Below are positions 33,629 to 43,228 of a DNA stretch of 64,000 bases, piece after piece. The notes under the pieces were generated by a model. The model was not told the DNA's origin and ran no database searches. It saw nothing but the letters and a program-made list of their open reading frames with translations. Source of the DNA: Psychrilyobacter piezotolerans (GTDB lineage Bacteria; Fusobacteriota; Fusobacteriia; Fusobacteriales; Fusobacteriaceae); assembly GCF_003391055.1 (NCBI RefSeq), contig NZ_QUAJ01000004.1, positions 100,435 through 164,434 of the forward strand. The letters run 5' to 3'. Within the stretch, counting starts at the first letter, position 1. Each line of letters starts with the position of its first letter. The translations under genes and the position numbers were made by a program.

Positions 33629-36600
33629 TTAAAATAAGAATTTTAAGCCTACACTTCCTAACCAACTGTTAGAAGTATCTCCTGCCCTGTACCCTGCTTC
33701 TGTGTATACAGTCAATAATTTAGGTGTGGCATAACTTCCCCTGATTATCGCGTCCCCATAATAATCATTTCCTTCATATCCACTAATCTTTACTTTTTCA
33801 TCACTCAACACCTTAAATGTTGAATTTAAATATTTATATGGATTTCCTAATTCCGCATAACCGGTAAGACTTACTTCAATATTTATCTTACTTCCGTCAG
33901 CTAAGAATACATCCCTTCCTACAGCCACTCCTACACCAGTTTCTATTGATGTAGAGTTTACACCGTCGATGCCTATCCCATAATCTCCTTTTTCTGATAT
34001 TTCTCCCTGTATCATATGAGTAATATTCAGTTCTGCCTTGGGTTCTATATAATTTTTGCCCATATCCCATTTTTTTGAAAGGATATTTTCTATTCCAACA
34101 TAATAATTATCCACATTGTCTGTTAGAGTTTCATTGATCGTGGTTACAGGTAGATCTCTTTTTAGATCTGTGTCTGTAATCCCGGCAAATATCATAGAGG
34201 TAAACTTCAATCTGTTTTCATTTTCATGTACGATATACATATTTCCCTGGTAATAATAATCATCTCTGGAAGCATCGATGTCATTATAATTAGCCGAAGC
34301 TTTTCCTATTGTTAAAATTCCTCCCACACGAGTTTTTTCTCTTATTTGTTTCTCCGCTCCTAAATACACACTGTATAGTTCTAAATCATATCCGGATACA
34401 CTCTCATATGAATCCTCTTTCAGCTTTGTAAAATCTCCTCCGGCTATGGCAGTGATCTCACCTGTTTTGGCCGTTCTCCTGTCTTTGATAACATTATTGG
34501 TTATGACTCTGTTGCTGTTATTTAATATATCAAAGGTTTGTTTTGCTATGGTCGGATAATATTCCATCCCATAACTGTCCTCTACCCCTTCATTTAAATC
34601 CTCTACATCGGATATTGATTTGAGTGCATTATAATAATTTTCCTTCAGTAGGTTTCTACTGTCGGCATAACTGTTTTCCAAGACCATTCCCAAATCAGGA
34701 TTATTTATAATAGTTTTGAAATTTTTTCTTTCCAGGACAACATCGTAATTTTCTCCATTTTTGACTATTTTGGAATTAAACATAGCCGAATCGGAGAAAA
34801 CATTCCCTTCAATATTTTTTGTTTTTAAAGCTTCATAACTAGTATATTTTTCCTCATAACCTCCTAAAACCAAGGCACTGCCAGCATAAAAATCTCCCAC
34901 TATCTTATCTGATTCGATGGTTCCTCCTGTACCCAGCACAAATTTACCATCAACTGCCTTAAGGTTGACTGTACCATCACTTACAACTGTTCCTGTATTT
35001 ACAAGGGTCGCACCATTTAATTCGAAGGCCTTATTATTTTTATCATCTTTAGTGCCTGTTAAAGTACCTGATAAAATAATTTTACCGTTGTTAGTAATCT
35101 TAGAAGCTGCATCAGCGGCCTTAATTGCCGTACCATTAGAGGCATTTAAATATATTTCACCATTATTTACGGCAGCAGATCCTTCCATTACATACATACC
35201 GATACTATTATCGTGATCTATAGCTATAGTTCCCTCATTGATAATTTCTGATTTATCTCCTCTAGCAGACATAATCGTATAATTAGTAAATCCTGTTTCC
35301 AGAATTCCCCTGTTTATTGCCTTACTTCCATCTTCACCGGTACTGTTTTCAGCATGCATCCTCACATTCCCCGTATTCCGGATTGTTCCTTCGGCTTCAT
35401 TGATTACTGCACTTCCTATACGGGCATACATCCCGTCATCTCCTGTATTTGAGATAACTCCCTTATTGGTAGCTTTACCGTTACTGATGGACAGCATACC
35501 AAATCTGCTGCTATTGCTGATGGTTCCCTCGTTGATAACTTGTCCCTCACTGATGGAATACATCCCATAATCACCGATATTAGATACAACTCCCCTATTG
35601 GTGGCTGTGCTCCCACTACCTTCGGCGTACATTCCTAAAGTCCCTTCATTTGAGACTGTCCCTTCATTGACTACTGTACCTCCATGAATAGCAATCATAC
35701 CGTTGGATCCCTTGTTGGAGATTGTTCCTCTGTTATTTGCTGTACTTCCTCCGCTGCCGGCATACATCCCATAATTTCCGACATTTGAGACTGTTCCTTC
35801 GTTGAGAATTCTTCCCCCGGATAGAGATGTCATCCCATATTCATCGGTATTTGATACAGTTCCCCTGTTAAGAGCTGTACTCCCTGTTCCGCTGGCATAC
35901 ATACCATCTTTACCTCTATTGGATACAGTTCCCTTACTGATTATTATCCCACCATTGTCAGCGTACATACCTTTTTCTCCATCATTGGTAACTTCTCCTT
36001 CATTAAGAGCCTGACCTCCAGAAGAAGCCGACATTCCATAGTCCCCTCCGTTATCAACAGTTCCCTTATTGAGGGCTATACTACCATCGCCATTAGCTGA
36101 AAGTCCATAATCATTTGCGTTTCTAACTATACCTCTTACATCATTGAGAACTTGACCTCCAGACATAGCAATCATTCCATAATCATTTACATCTCTAACT
36201 GTACCCTCATTAAAGGCTGTACTTCCGAGACCTTCAGCTACTATTCCATAGTCGCCACCATTGGATACGGTGTCTGTATTTATAGCAATACTTCCTTCTC
36301 CTCTAGCGACCATTCCATAGTTACCCCCATTATCAACTTTGAGATCGTTAATAATGACACTATTATTTCCTTCAGCTAGCATACCATAATCCCCATGATT
36401 GGCTATCCCAAAAAAATTAAATGATTTATGATTGAGTGCAAGACCACCATTGTATACAACCATTCCGTAGTCTCCTGGATTTTGAATACTAAATTCATTT
36501 ATAATGATTCCACCATTAGTAGCATACATCCCGTAATCTCCAGTGTTTTGAATGAATGCCCAGTCTTTATTAATAGCAATACCACCGTTTTCAGCATACA

Positions 36601-37525
36601 TAGCATAATCTCCATCATTTGTAATTCGACCATTGGTATTGTTAATGGCAGTACCTCCACTACCAGCAACCATTCCATAATTACCTGTTATTTCAATTCG
36701 ATCTCTATTATCGGCAACTCCATCTGTAACCTTCATTCCAATCCCGTTACCATCTATAGTACCTCTATTTACTCCTACTCCGCCAGCTTCTATTTTCATT
36801 CCAGAATAACTTTCTGTATTTCTCACAGGGTTAGTACTTTCAAGTGTAATGGTAGTTTCATTTATTATTTGAGCTCCCGCTGTTCTTAACCCATCAATAT
36901 CTTTAGATATTTCGGGTGCACTTAAGGTATAAGTAGAACCTATAATATTGTTTCCTAAATCCCATATTTTAATAGGAGGTACAGACGATCTAATAATCGA
37001 TGAACCCATGCCGGTGATTGTTCTATGATCTTCCCTGTAGATTCCAAGGTTACCGAATACCAATAAATTACGCTTGTTTTCTATTGATTCCCCCTCTTTT
37101 TTACCTATTGGCCCTGTAGCATTTTCAGAAATAACACTGCTTTCGCTGCCGGCTTTCCCTTCAACAGCAGCTCTTCCTGTATCTTCTGATATGAAATTTG
37201 GAGCCAATAACAATCCGCCATCCATACTTATTGTTTTATCGACAGGTATACTTTTTCCTTTAACACTTTCTGTTTCCCAAACCTCTGAAGACTTCTCCTC
37301 TCCAGTCAGATTTTTTTCAGAAAAAATTCCTAAAGCTTTATTCCCATCCTCAGAGGGTACAGGCCTTTCAATCACAAAATTTTCCACGGCAGATCCTGTT
37401 TTTCCGGCAGGTTCTCCAGACGAAAAACAAGAATTTAATAATAGTGTTATTATAGCCGCAACGGTAATAGTCATTATTGTTTTATACCTTCGTTTGACAA
37501 GTCTTCCATAATTTTCAATTTTCAT
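33629..37525 (-). CDS. Large fusobacterial-type autotransporter with tandem passenger repeats
   Basis: A 1298-aa surface protein. Residues 1-33 are a basic region and hydrophobic core ending LLLNSC, which looks like a lipoprotein signal, odd for an autotransporter. Residues ~230-720 hold about 20 imperfect 22-25-aa repeats of the form GTVSNxGDYGMYAxxGGxxxN, expected to build a beta-helix passenger. A less repetitive region follows. Residues ~1030-1298 are an autotransporter barrel ending in SWLGSVGLKFLF with a terminal Phe. Proteins of this build are adhesins or host- and biofilm-interaction factors in Fusobacteria. It is preceded by a c-di-GMP-I riboswitch and terminator, which implies control by cyclic-di-GMP. 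The start ATG has AGGAG upstream. Confidence 0.9.
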   Translation of the reverse strand: MKIENYGRLVKRRYKTIMTITVAAIITLLLNSCFSSGEPAGKTGSAVENFVIERPVPSEDGNKALGIFSEKNLTGEEKSSEVWETESVKGKSIPVDKTISMDGGLLLAPNFISEDTGRAAVEGKAGSESSVISENATGPIGKKEGESIENKRNLLVFGNLGIYREDHRTITGMGSSIIRSSVPPIKIWDLGNNIIGSTYTLSAPEISKDIDGLRTAGAQIINETTITLESTNPVRNTESYSGMKIEAGGVGVNRGTIDGNGIGMKVTDGVADNRDRIEITGNYGMVAGSGGTAINNTNGRITNDGDYAMYAENGGIAINKDWAFIQNTGDYGMYATNGGIIINEFSIQNPGDYGMVVYNGGLALNHKSFNFFGIANHGDYGMLAEGNNSVIINDLKVDNGGNYGMVARGEGSIAINTDTVSNGGDYGIVAEGLGSTAFNEGTVRDVNDYGMIAMSGGQVLNDVRGIVRNANDYGLSANGDGSIALNKGTVDNGGDYGMSASSGGQALNEGEVTNDGEKGMYADNGGIIISKGTVSNRGKDGMYASGTGSTALNRGTVSNTDEYGMTSLSGGRILNEGTVSNVGNYGMYAGSGGSTANNRGTISNKGSNGMIAIHGGTVVNEGTVSNEGTLGMYAEGSGSTATNRGVVSNIGDYGMYSISEGQVINEGTISNSSRFGMLSISNGKATNKGVISNTGDDGMYARIGSAVINEAEGTIRNTGNVRMHAENSTGEDGSKAINRGILETGFTNYTIMSARGDKSEIINEGTIAIDHDNSIGMYVMEGSAAVNNGEIYLNASNGTAIKAADAASKITNNGKIILSGTLTGTKDDKNNKAFELNGATLVNTGTVVSDGTVNLKAVDGKFVLGTGGTIESDKIVGDFYAGSALVLGGYEEKYTSYEALKTKNIEGNVFSDSAMFNSKIVKNGENYDVVLERKNFKTIINNPDLGMVLENSYADSRNLLKENYYNALKSISDVEDLNEGVEDSYGMEYYPTIAKQTFDILNNSNRVITNNVIKDRRTAKTGEITAIAGGDFTKLKEDSYESVSGYDLELYSVYLGAEKQIREKTRVGGILTIGKASANYNDIDASRDDYYYQGNMYIVHENENRLKFTSMIFAGITDTDLKRDLPVTTINETLTDNVDNYYVGIENILSKKWDMGKNYIEPKAELNITHMIQGEISEKGDYGIGIDGVNSTSIETGVGVAVGRDVFLADGSKINIEVSLTGYAELGNPYKYLNSTFKVLSDEKVKISGYEGNDYYGDAIIRGSYATPKLLTVYTEAGYRAGDTSNSWLGSVGLKFLF

Positions 37526-37610
37526 ATTTATTCTCCTCTTACTTTATTTTTATTATGTCTTTATCCAATGGGTGCTATTCTATATATTTGTTGACTGATT
37601 CCGTTATTTT

Positions 37611-37645
37611 TTTCAAAAAAAAAATACAGACCCTTAAAAGATCTG
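37611..37645 (-). terminator. Riboswitch expression-platform terminator
   Basis: CAGATC TTTTAAG GGTCTG (one G-U pair) is followed on the minus strand by a run of ~10 T, directly after the c-di-GMP aptamer and ~85 bases before the autotransporter start. Confidence 0.8.
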
Positions 37646-37710
37646 CAACTGGCTGCCATTTTAAAGGCCCTATAGTTTTGCGTCACAAGATTTACCCTGC
37701 TTTGCCTCTA
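37643..37710 (-). promoter_or_regulatory. c-di-GMP-I (GEMM) riboswitch upstream of the autotransporter
   Basis: Read on the minus strand, the element contains AGGCAAAGCAGG, then GTGACGCAAAACTATAGGG, a short linker with CCTTTAAAA, then TGGCAGCCAGTTGC. GACGCAAA-CTATAGGG-cCT and GGCAGCCAG-TTGC match the conserved core of class I c-di-GMP aptamers (the A-rich ACGCAAA segment and the GCAGCC strand). The 3' end runs into a terminator, so binding should decide read-through into the autotransporter gene. The direction (ON or OFF) I cannot tell. Confidence 0.85.
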
Positions 37711-37850
37711 TTATTTTTATAAAATTACATCAGTTTCTGATATATGGTGTATATCGTACCACACTATTATCATTATTACAATATATATTTAAAACAAAGT
37801 TGTTATTATATTATAATATACTCATGCTTAAAACTTTGCTATAAAGTAAT

Positions 37851-37880
37851 GATATAGTATCTTTATTAAGATACTATATC
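37851..37880. repeat. Perfect 13-bp inverted repeat
   Basis: Arms GATATAGTATCTT and AAGATACTATATC flank a TATT loop in the gap between tnaA and the autotransporter leader. Outer arms AAAACTTT/AAAGTTTT continue the symmetry. There is no T tract next to it, so an operator or cruciform is more likely than a terminator. Nothing else is seen in the rest of this ~520-base gap apart from the riboswitch and the tnaA terminator. Confidence 0.8.
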
Positions 37881-38002
37881 AATTCAATTTAAAGTTTTAA
37901 TGTTTTTTTATTAAAGACACATTTAAAATATGAAATAAAATCTCACATAAGACAGTTTTACCCTCTGAAAATAAATAACAGTAAATAATATTTATAAATA
38001 AA

Positions 38003-38043
38003 AAAAACTGTAAATTTAATTCTTTAAATTTACAGTTTTTTTA
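38003..38043. terminator. Intrinsic terminator of tnaA
   Basis: AAAACTGTAAATTTAA/TTAAATTTACAGTTTT with a 4-base loop, T run on the minus strand, immediately after the tnaA stop. Confidence 0.9.
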
Positions 38044-38046
38044 TTA

Positions 38047-39432
38047 TTATTCTACCGGTTTCAGCTTAGCTGTAAAATGTCTCAGGATCTCCGGTTCTTC
38101 CTCAATCTCATACCCCTTTATTTCATCTCTTCTTTTATAGATATTGATCAGGGCTTTGGCAACTACCTCCATATGATTATCGGTATATACCCTTCGGGGG
38201 ATAGTTAATCTCAGCAGTTCCAGAGCAGACTCCAGCTGCTTCCCTGTATCGGGATCATTCCCCAATAAAAATGATCCGATTTCCACTCCTCTCACACCGG
38301 CTTCCCTATACAACTCCACACAAAGTGCCTGAGCCGGGAAATTATAGTAGGGAATATGAGGTAAAAATTTCTTGGCATCCACAAAGACTGCATGACCTCC
38401 CACAGGATTTTGTATGGGAACTCCTCCTTCTGAGAGCAGTTTTCCAAGATATTCAACCTGTCTTATTCTCGAGCTTAAATATGATTCCTCCACAACCTCA
38501 GTGAATCCAACGGCTAAAGCATCCATATCTCTCCCTGAAAGCCCTCCATAGGTAGGGAACCCTTCAATGGGAACGACCCTGGTCCTGACACCGTTAAATA
38601 ATTCTAAATCTTCTTTGATGGCTATCAGTCCGCCCATATTCACAATTCCATCTTTTTTAGCACTCATGGTAATGGCATCTCCATAGGAAAACACCTCCCG
38701 AACGATCTCCAAGATAGAACAATGTCTGTATTCTTCCTCTCTTTTCTGAATGAAATAAGCATTTTCTGCAAATCGGGCAGAATCAAAGATTATTTTAATC
38801 CCGTATCTATCGGCTATTTTTTTAGTTTCTTTTATATTTTTTAGGGAAACAGGCTGTCCTCCGGCACTGTTGCAGGTGATGGTAATTATGATAAAGGCTA
38901 TATTTTCTGCACCTTTTTCCAGGATGATTTTTTCTAAACGATCATTGTCCATATTTCCCTTGAAGGGGTGATTTAGTCCAGTATCATAGGCTTCCGGTAT
39001 CACACAGTCAACAGCTCTTCCACCATTTAGTTCCACATGTGCTTTAGTTGTGTCAAAGTGCATATTAGATATACTATCCTGCCCTTCTTTTATCAGAAGG
39101 GGAAACAATACATTTTCAGCTCCCCTCCCCTGGTGGGTAGGAACAAAATATTTATATCCTGTGATGTTCTGGACTGACTTTTCCAGCCGATAAAAACTCC
39201 TGCTTCCTGCATAGGATTCATCCCCTAACATCAATGCCGACCATTGATGATCACTCATGGCACCAGTACCGGAATCAGTGAGAATATCTATAAAGATATC
39301 TTCAGCCTTTAATCCAAATTGATTATACCCTGCTTCCGCTATCCTTTTTTCCCTTTCCTCTTTAGGGATAAGACTAATTTTTTCTACCATCTTTATCTTG
39401 TATGGTTCAGCTAATGTTGAGTATTCACACAT
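38047..39432 (-). CDS. tnaA: Tryptophanase (tryptophan indole-lyase)
   Basis: A 461-aa PLP beta-eliminating lyase that splits tryptophan to indole, pyruvate and ammonia. Common signatures are LTDSGTGAMSDHQWSALM, FVPTHQGRGAENVLFPLL, DSARFAENAYFIQ, AITMSAKKDGIVNMGG (PLP Lys) and RLTIPRRVYTDNHM. Features specific to tryptophanase rather than tyrosine phenol-lyase are HFDTTKAH (Asp137 equivalent), VEIGSFLLGNDPDTGKQ and LRHFTAKL at the C-terminus (His463 equivalent). No TnaC-like leader or tnaB permease is seen next to it. Fermentation of Trp to indole is common in fusobacteria. Confidence 0.9.
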   Translation of the reverse strand: MCEYSTLAEPYKIKMVEKISLIPKEEREKRIAEAGYNQFGLKAEDIFIDILTDSGTGAMSDHQWSALMLGDESYAGSRSFYRLEKSVQNITGYKYFVPTHQGRGAENVLFPLLIKEGQDSISNMHFDTTKAHVELNGGRAVDCVIPEAYDTGLNHPFKGNMDNDRLEKIILEKGAENIAFIIITITCNSAGGQPVSLKNIKETKKIADRYGIKIIFDSARFAENAYFIQKREEEYRHCSILEIVREVFSYGDAITMSAKKDGIVNMGGLIAIKEDLELFNGVRTRVVPIEGFPTYGGLSGRDMDALAVGFTEVVEESYLSSRIRQVEYLGKLLSEGGVPIQNPVGGHAVFVDAKKFLPHIPYYNFPAQALCVELYREAGVRGVEIGSFLLGNDPDTGKQLESALELLRLTIPRRVYTDNHMEVVAKALINIYKRRDEIKGYEIEEEPEILRHFTAKLKPVE

Positions 39433-39549
39433 ATTTTACCTCCCAGAATATTTTATTAAATATTATTTCAGATCTTTATGTCATACGAATATATTCTCAA
39501 TTTTATCTGCCTATCCTTTATTATATCCAAGAAGATTCTCTATATTCTA

Positions 39550-39592
39550 AAAAAAATAAGCTTATCTACTACAGGTAGACAAACTTATTTTT
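39550..39592. terminator. Intrinsic terminator of the first LA_2272-type gene
   Basis: AATAAG-TT-TCTAC-type 15-bp stem with a 5-base loop and T runs both ways, just beyond the 39621 stop on the minus strand. Confidence 0.8.
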
Positions 39593-39620
39593 AATTTTTA
39601 CTTTAATCATTTAAGATCCC

Positions 39621-40226
39621 TTACAACCTGCCATCTACATTAAAAAATGGAAAAACCGGGAAGAAACCATTTTTTGCAAAGTTAATAAATCCCACCTGGA
39701 CACCCTGTAAATCATTGGTGAAGTTGACAGCTCCCAATTGAAAAGTTGTTCTTTCAGCATAATTTACAAAACCAATATCAACTAAAGATTCTCCCTGGTT
39801 GAAATTGATTCCTCCTAAATTAACCGTGGATTTTCTCTGGTTAAAGTTAACTATTCCCCACTGTAAACCGTTAAAGTTGGTAGTATAGTTAACTCCACCT
39901 ATAACCACTCCTGTAGACTGTCCCAGGTGGATATTTGCTATTCCTACCCCTACCCCTGTAAATGAATTATTTACCTTGTTAGCTCCAATCCAAAATGGAC
40001 TTAACTGAACCCCTGTAAAATTATTCGTTTCACCTAATGCCAGAATATTTATGTCCAAACCGCTCATATTGGTGTTTTTACCATAAAGCAAGTTAAGCCT
40101 TACACCTTTTACACTTTGATCTGCCGGCATATTCGTCCCAGGTACTCCCAGTTGAAATGGAGTTTCTGCAAATGCCATGGTAGATATTAAAAATATCATT
40201 CCCAGTAAAATTTTAATTTTTTTCAT
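39621..40226 (-). CDS. LA_2272-type surface repeat protein (copy A)
   Basis: A 201-aa exported protein: signal peptide ILLGMIFLISTMAFA (cleavage near residue 20), then about seven 18-22-residue repeats of the type FxGVQxGxxNxxxxxxG, for example NNFTGVQLSPFWIGANKVN and NDLQGVQVGFINFAKNG. It ends FFPVFPFFNVDGRL. The alternating Gly/Asn pattern resembles the LA_2272 family of surface repeat proteins and should form a beta-rich outer-surface structure. The function is unknown. A paralogue lies 130 bases upstream (40360-40917). Confidence 0.75.
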   Translation of the reverse strand: MKKIKILLGMIFLISTMAFAETPFQLGVPGTNMPADQSVKGVRLNLLYGKNTNMSGLDINILALGETNNFTGVQLSPFWIGANKVNNSFTGVGVGIANIHLGQSTGVVIGGVNYTTNFNGLQWGIVNFNQRKSTVNLGGINFNQGESLVDIGFVNYAERTTFQLGAVNFTNDLQGVQVGFINFAKNGFFPVFPFFNVDGRL

Positions 40227-40306
40227 CTTTGTCCTCCTAATTTATATTTTAAACATTATAGTATTATACTATGTATTTAAAAAAAATTATAGGCTGCCTA
40301 AACAAA

Positions 40307-40343
40307 TAAAAAAAGTGTCTCTATTAACTTAGAGACACTTTTT
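40307..40343 (-). terminator. Intrinsic terminator of the second LA_2272-type gene
   Basis: AAAGTGTCTCT/AGAGACACTTT, 8-base loop, with T run, just after the 40360 stop. Confidence 0.88.
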
Positions 40344-40359
40344 CATAAAAATCTAAACT

Positions 40360-40917
40360 CTAGAATATTCTTCCATCGATATTAAAGAATGGGAATATTG
40401 GTAAAAATCCAGTTTTAGCTATGTTCACTAGACCTAATTGTACCCCTGTAAGATCATCTGTCATATTAACTAATCCCATTTGGAAAGTTGTACCTTGTGA
40501 GATATTAACTAAACCAAAGTCAACAGTAGTTCTTCCAGTAGAGTAGTTAACACCTCCAAGTTGTACACCTTTTACGTCATTACTCATATTAACCAATCCC
40601 CAAAGAACACCCTTCGAATCACCTTTATGTAAGTTTACTATACCCATTCCAAGACCGGTAAATGAATTATTTACCTTATTAGCCCCTATAAATCCAAATT
40701 GTAAACCCTTGAAATTATCAGTCTCTCCCAATGCAACCAGGTTAAAGTCAACACCACTTACATTAGCAGTCTTTCCATAAAATAAATTCAATCTCAATCC
40801 GCTGACATCTTCAGATTCCGGCACCTGATTTCCCGCAAAGTTAAACTGAAATCCAGTTGCAAACGACATACTAGATAACAAGAATAACATCCCCAATAAA
40901 ATTTTCATTCTCTTCAT
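40360..40917 (-). CDS. LA_2272-type surface repeat protein (copy B)
   Basis: A 185-aa paralogue of the 39621-40226 product: signal peptide ILLGMLFLLSSMSFA, repeats such as DDLTGVQLGLVNIAKTG and DVKGVQLGGVNYSTG, and the same ending FLPIFPFFNIDGRIF. It has its own ribosome-binding site (AGGAGG) and its own terminator, so the two copies are separately expressed despite being adjacent. It is one ~20-aa repeat shorter than copy A. Function is unknown; surface or periplasmic location is inferred from the signal peptide. Confidence 0.75.
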   Translation of the reverse strand: MKRMKILLGMLFLLSSMSFATGFQFNFAGNQVPESEDVSGLRLNLFYGKTANVSGVDFNLVALGETDNFKGLQFGFIGANKVNNSFTGLGMGIVNLHKGDSKGVLWGLVNMSNDVKGVQLGGVNYSTGRTTVDFGLVNISQGTTFQMGLVNMTDDLTGVQLGLVNIAKTGFLPIFPFFNIDGRIF

Positions 40918-41255
40918 TTCTCTTACCTCCTAAAAATAATTTATGGTTTTAAACTATGTACAATAACACTATACCGTGGATCCTATGTTAATCCTACATA
41001 AAAATAAAAAAATTATATCGTATTAATCCCAGTAAATATAGTGTAAAATAATATGTAAAAATCAAAAAATTTAGCCACCAATTAACACCAATCCACAGCG
41101 TTTGTTTTAATTATGTATTGATGTTTTGCGTTTACAGAGACCATAATAATATTAAGATGTAATTCTTATTTTCTTTAATATTCTATTTAAAATAAAGTAT
41201 TTTGATGATTTTAAAGAAAAATTATGGCTGTATTTCATTATATAAGGGGGTTACC

Positions 41256-43217
41256 ATGAAAATACTTATAGAGGGAGACACTAAATCTGGAAAAACAACC
41301 CTCCTGAAGAAAAAATATATTCAGATGATCAATGGCGGGATAGACTCCCAGGAAATTTTGGTACTCATTGCCAACAGGATGGAAGCCATAAAATTTAAAG
41401 AAAATTTAACTTTGGAATATTCGGGGGAAAATAGGATCTATTCCTATTTTGGATTTGTTCAGCATGAATTAAATAAATTCTGGCCGTTGATCCTAAAAAA
41501 AAGTAAAAAAATTCATAAACTGAATATATTACCGACCTTTATGACCTTTGAAGCCTCCCAGTGCCTCATGGGAAAAACAGTTGAATATTATAGAAAACAA
41601 GGGTTTTTAGGAGAATTGAATATTTCCAATGAAGATATCTCAAAAAAACTCCTCTCCAATATTCTGGATGCTTCCTTAAACAATCTGGTGTATACCAAGA
41701 TTGGAGACAGATTAAAATCATTTGGAGAAGTCCACAGGGATGAATTATATGATCAGATGAATATAATCATCGATAAATATATGGAAAAAACTTTAGAGAA
41801 CGGGAGTTTTGATTATGGAACCTCCATCTATCTATACAATAATTTTCTTTTAGAAGATGACTTCTACTTAGATAATTTTAAAAAAAATACCTCCTATCTT
41901 TTAGTCGACTCAGGGGAGATAGGGTCCATAGCTGAAGTCGATTTTATAGACAGGATAAAAGGATATCTAAAAGGTTTTATTATCACATTAAATACAGACG
42001 GCCCCTATGGAATTCACAGTTATTCCAAGGGATATTTGGAAAAAACAATAATAGATTCAGAATACAAAAGGATAAAATTAGACAGCAGAGATATAGAAAC
42101 TCATAATTTTTTAAACCGGTTAGAGAAAAATATTTATTCCTATGAAACCATGGATGGGCTGCCAAACCTCCATCTGGATATAGAAAATGAGTATAAAAGT
42201 GAAAATAACAGAAAGGTTATTAAAAAAGTTTTAGAACTCCTGGATGATTCTGTATCCCCACTGGACATATCGGTAATTGTACCTCAAAATGACCTGGTAT
42301 TGGAGTTTGCCCTGGAAAAGATAGGTCGGGAGAGGGGATTTAAATATATGAATATAGGAAGAAATGAGAGGCTTTTAGATAATCCCTATGCTTATATTTT
42401 GGTTATATCCAGTATATTATTCTATGAATTTAAAGAGATCGATTTAAATTTTGATGAAATCAAGGTGTTTTTCAACCTTGCTCTGGGACTGGATTCCATC
42501 AGAAGTGCTCTTCTAGCTAATTATATAGGGAGCCGCAGCAGGGATAGGTATAGACTGATAAATATAGACAGTCAGGAGATCAGAAAACGAATCCCTCAAC
42601 AAAATATAGAAAAATATGATAAAATAAGAGATATATTTAATAAAGTCCCTAAAGACATTGAATTATATGATTTTTTTGAAATTATATATATTGAACTCAT
42701 TGCAGGGGAAGAGGAGTTTTTTAAGAATATAAAGGGATGCAGGGAATTAATCGATTCATCTAAGAAATTTATTGAAACCCTTCATAATTTTGAAAATATC
42801 AAAGACCTCAACTATGAATTTATAAAATTTTTACGAGATGGAGCTAAAGCATCGGAGAGTTTAATAGAGTTAGATGAAAGGCTAAACGGAGAATACCTTT
42901 CTATATCCACCCCCTATGCCTACATAAATTCCGGGAGGGATTCAAAATATCAAATTTGGACAGATATAAGAAATAAAAATTTTATTCCCGATACAAAAAA
43001 CATCCTCCAAAATTCATGGGTACTTTCTAAAACTTGGAAGGGAGGCAGATTCTCTGTAGAGGACCAGTTTTATATCGAAAAAATAAATACCATGGGGATC
43101 CTCCGGAGACTTATGAAATCTTGTCATGGGGATATATATGTGTACGGATCTAAATATTCCAGCGGAAGCCACGGGCAGGGAGGGCTTCTCTATGGTGGAT
43201 TTAAAAAAATTAAATAG
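41256..43217 (+). CDS. UvrD-like SF1 helicase-related protein (probably degenerate)
   Basis: A 653-aa protein. It starts MKILIEGDTKSGKTTLLKKK, a good Walker A at the very N-terminus. The helicase motif II equivalent, YLLVDSGEIGSIAEVDFI, aligns with LVDEfQD-type sequences but has DS instead of DE, so catalysis is doubtful. Motifs III-VI are weak; YAYILVISSILFYEF and IRNKNFIPDTK resemble late UvrD-like segments. A frame opening at 41202 lacks a ribosome-binding site; the ATG at 41256 follows AGGGGG. The downstream gene begins 11 bases later, so this is the head of an operon with a secreted FGE-like protein and an MscS channel. Its role is unknown. Confidence 0.6.
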   Translation: MKILIEGDTKSGKTTLLKKKYIQMINGGIDSQEILVLIANRMEAIKFKENLTLEYSGENRIYSYFGFVQHELNKFWPLILKKSKKIHKLNILPTFMTFEASQCLMGKTVEYYRKQGFLGELNISNEDISKKLLSNILDASLNNLVYTKIGDRLKSFGEVHRDELYDQMNIIIDKYMEKTLENGSFDYGTSIYLYNNFLLEDDFYLDNFKKNTSYLLVDSGEIGSIAEVDFIDRIKGYLKGFIITLNTDGPYGIHSYSKGYLEKTIIDSEYKRIKLDSRDIETHNFLNRLEKNIYSYETMDGLPNLHLDIENEYKSENNRKVIKKVLELLDDSVSPLDISVIVPQNDLVLEFALEKIGRERGFKYMNIGRNERLLDNPYAYILVISSILFYEFKEIDLNFDEIKVFFNLALGLDSIRSALLANYIGSRSRDRYRLINIDSQEIRKRIPQQNIEKYDKIRDIFNKVPKDIELYDFFEIIYIELIAGEEEFFKNIKGCRELIDSSKKFIETLHNFENIKDLNYEFIKFLRDGAKASESLIELDERLNGEYLSISTPYAYINSGRDSKYQIWTDIRNKNFIPDTKNILQNSWVLSKTWKGGRFSVEDQFYIEKINTMGILRRLMKSCHGDIYVYGSKYSSGSHGQGGLLYGGFKKIK

Positions 43218-43228
43218 GAGAGACAAGT

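Noticed and set aside
35416..36889. CRISPR-like regular repeats
   Set aside because: The ~70-bp period is coding (22-25-aa passenger repeats of the autotransporter), with no conserved repeat/unique spacer alternation.
34900..37511. Several long plus-strand open frames opposite the autotransporter
   Set aside because: They are antisense shadows of the repetitive gene; no ribosome-binding sites, low-complexity Ser/Thr/Ile-rich translations.
38047..39432. Tyrosine phenol-lyase instead of tryptophanase
   Set aside because: The Asp in HFDTTKAH and the His in LRHFTAKL follow tryptophanase, where phenol-lyase has Thr and Phe.
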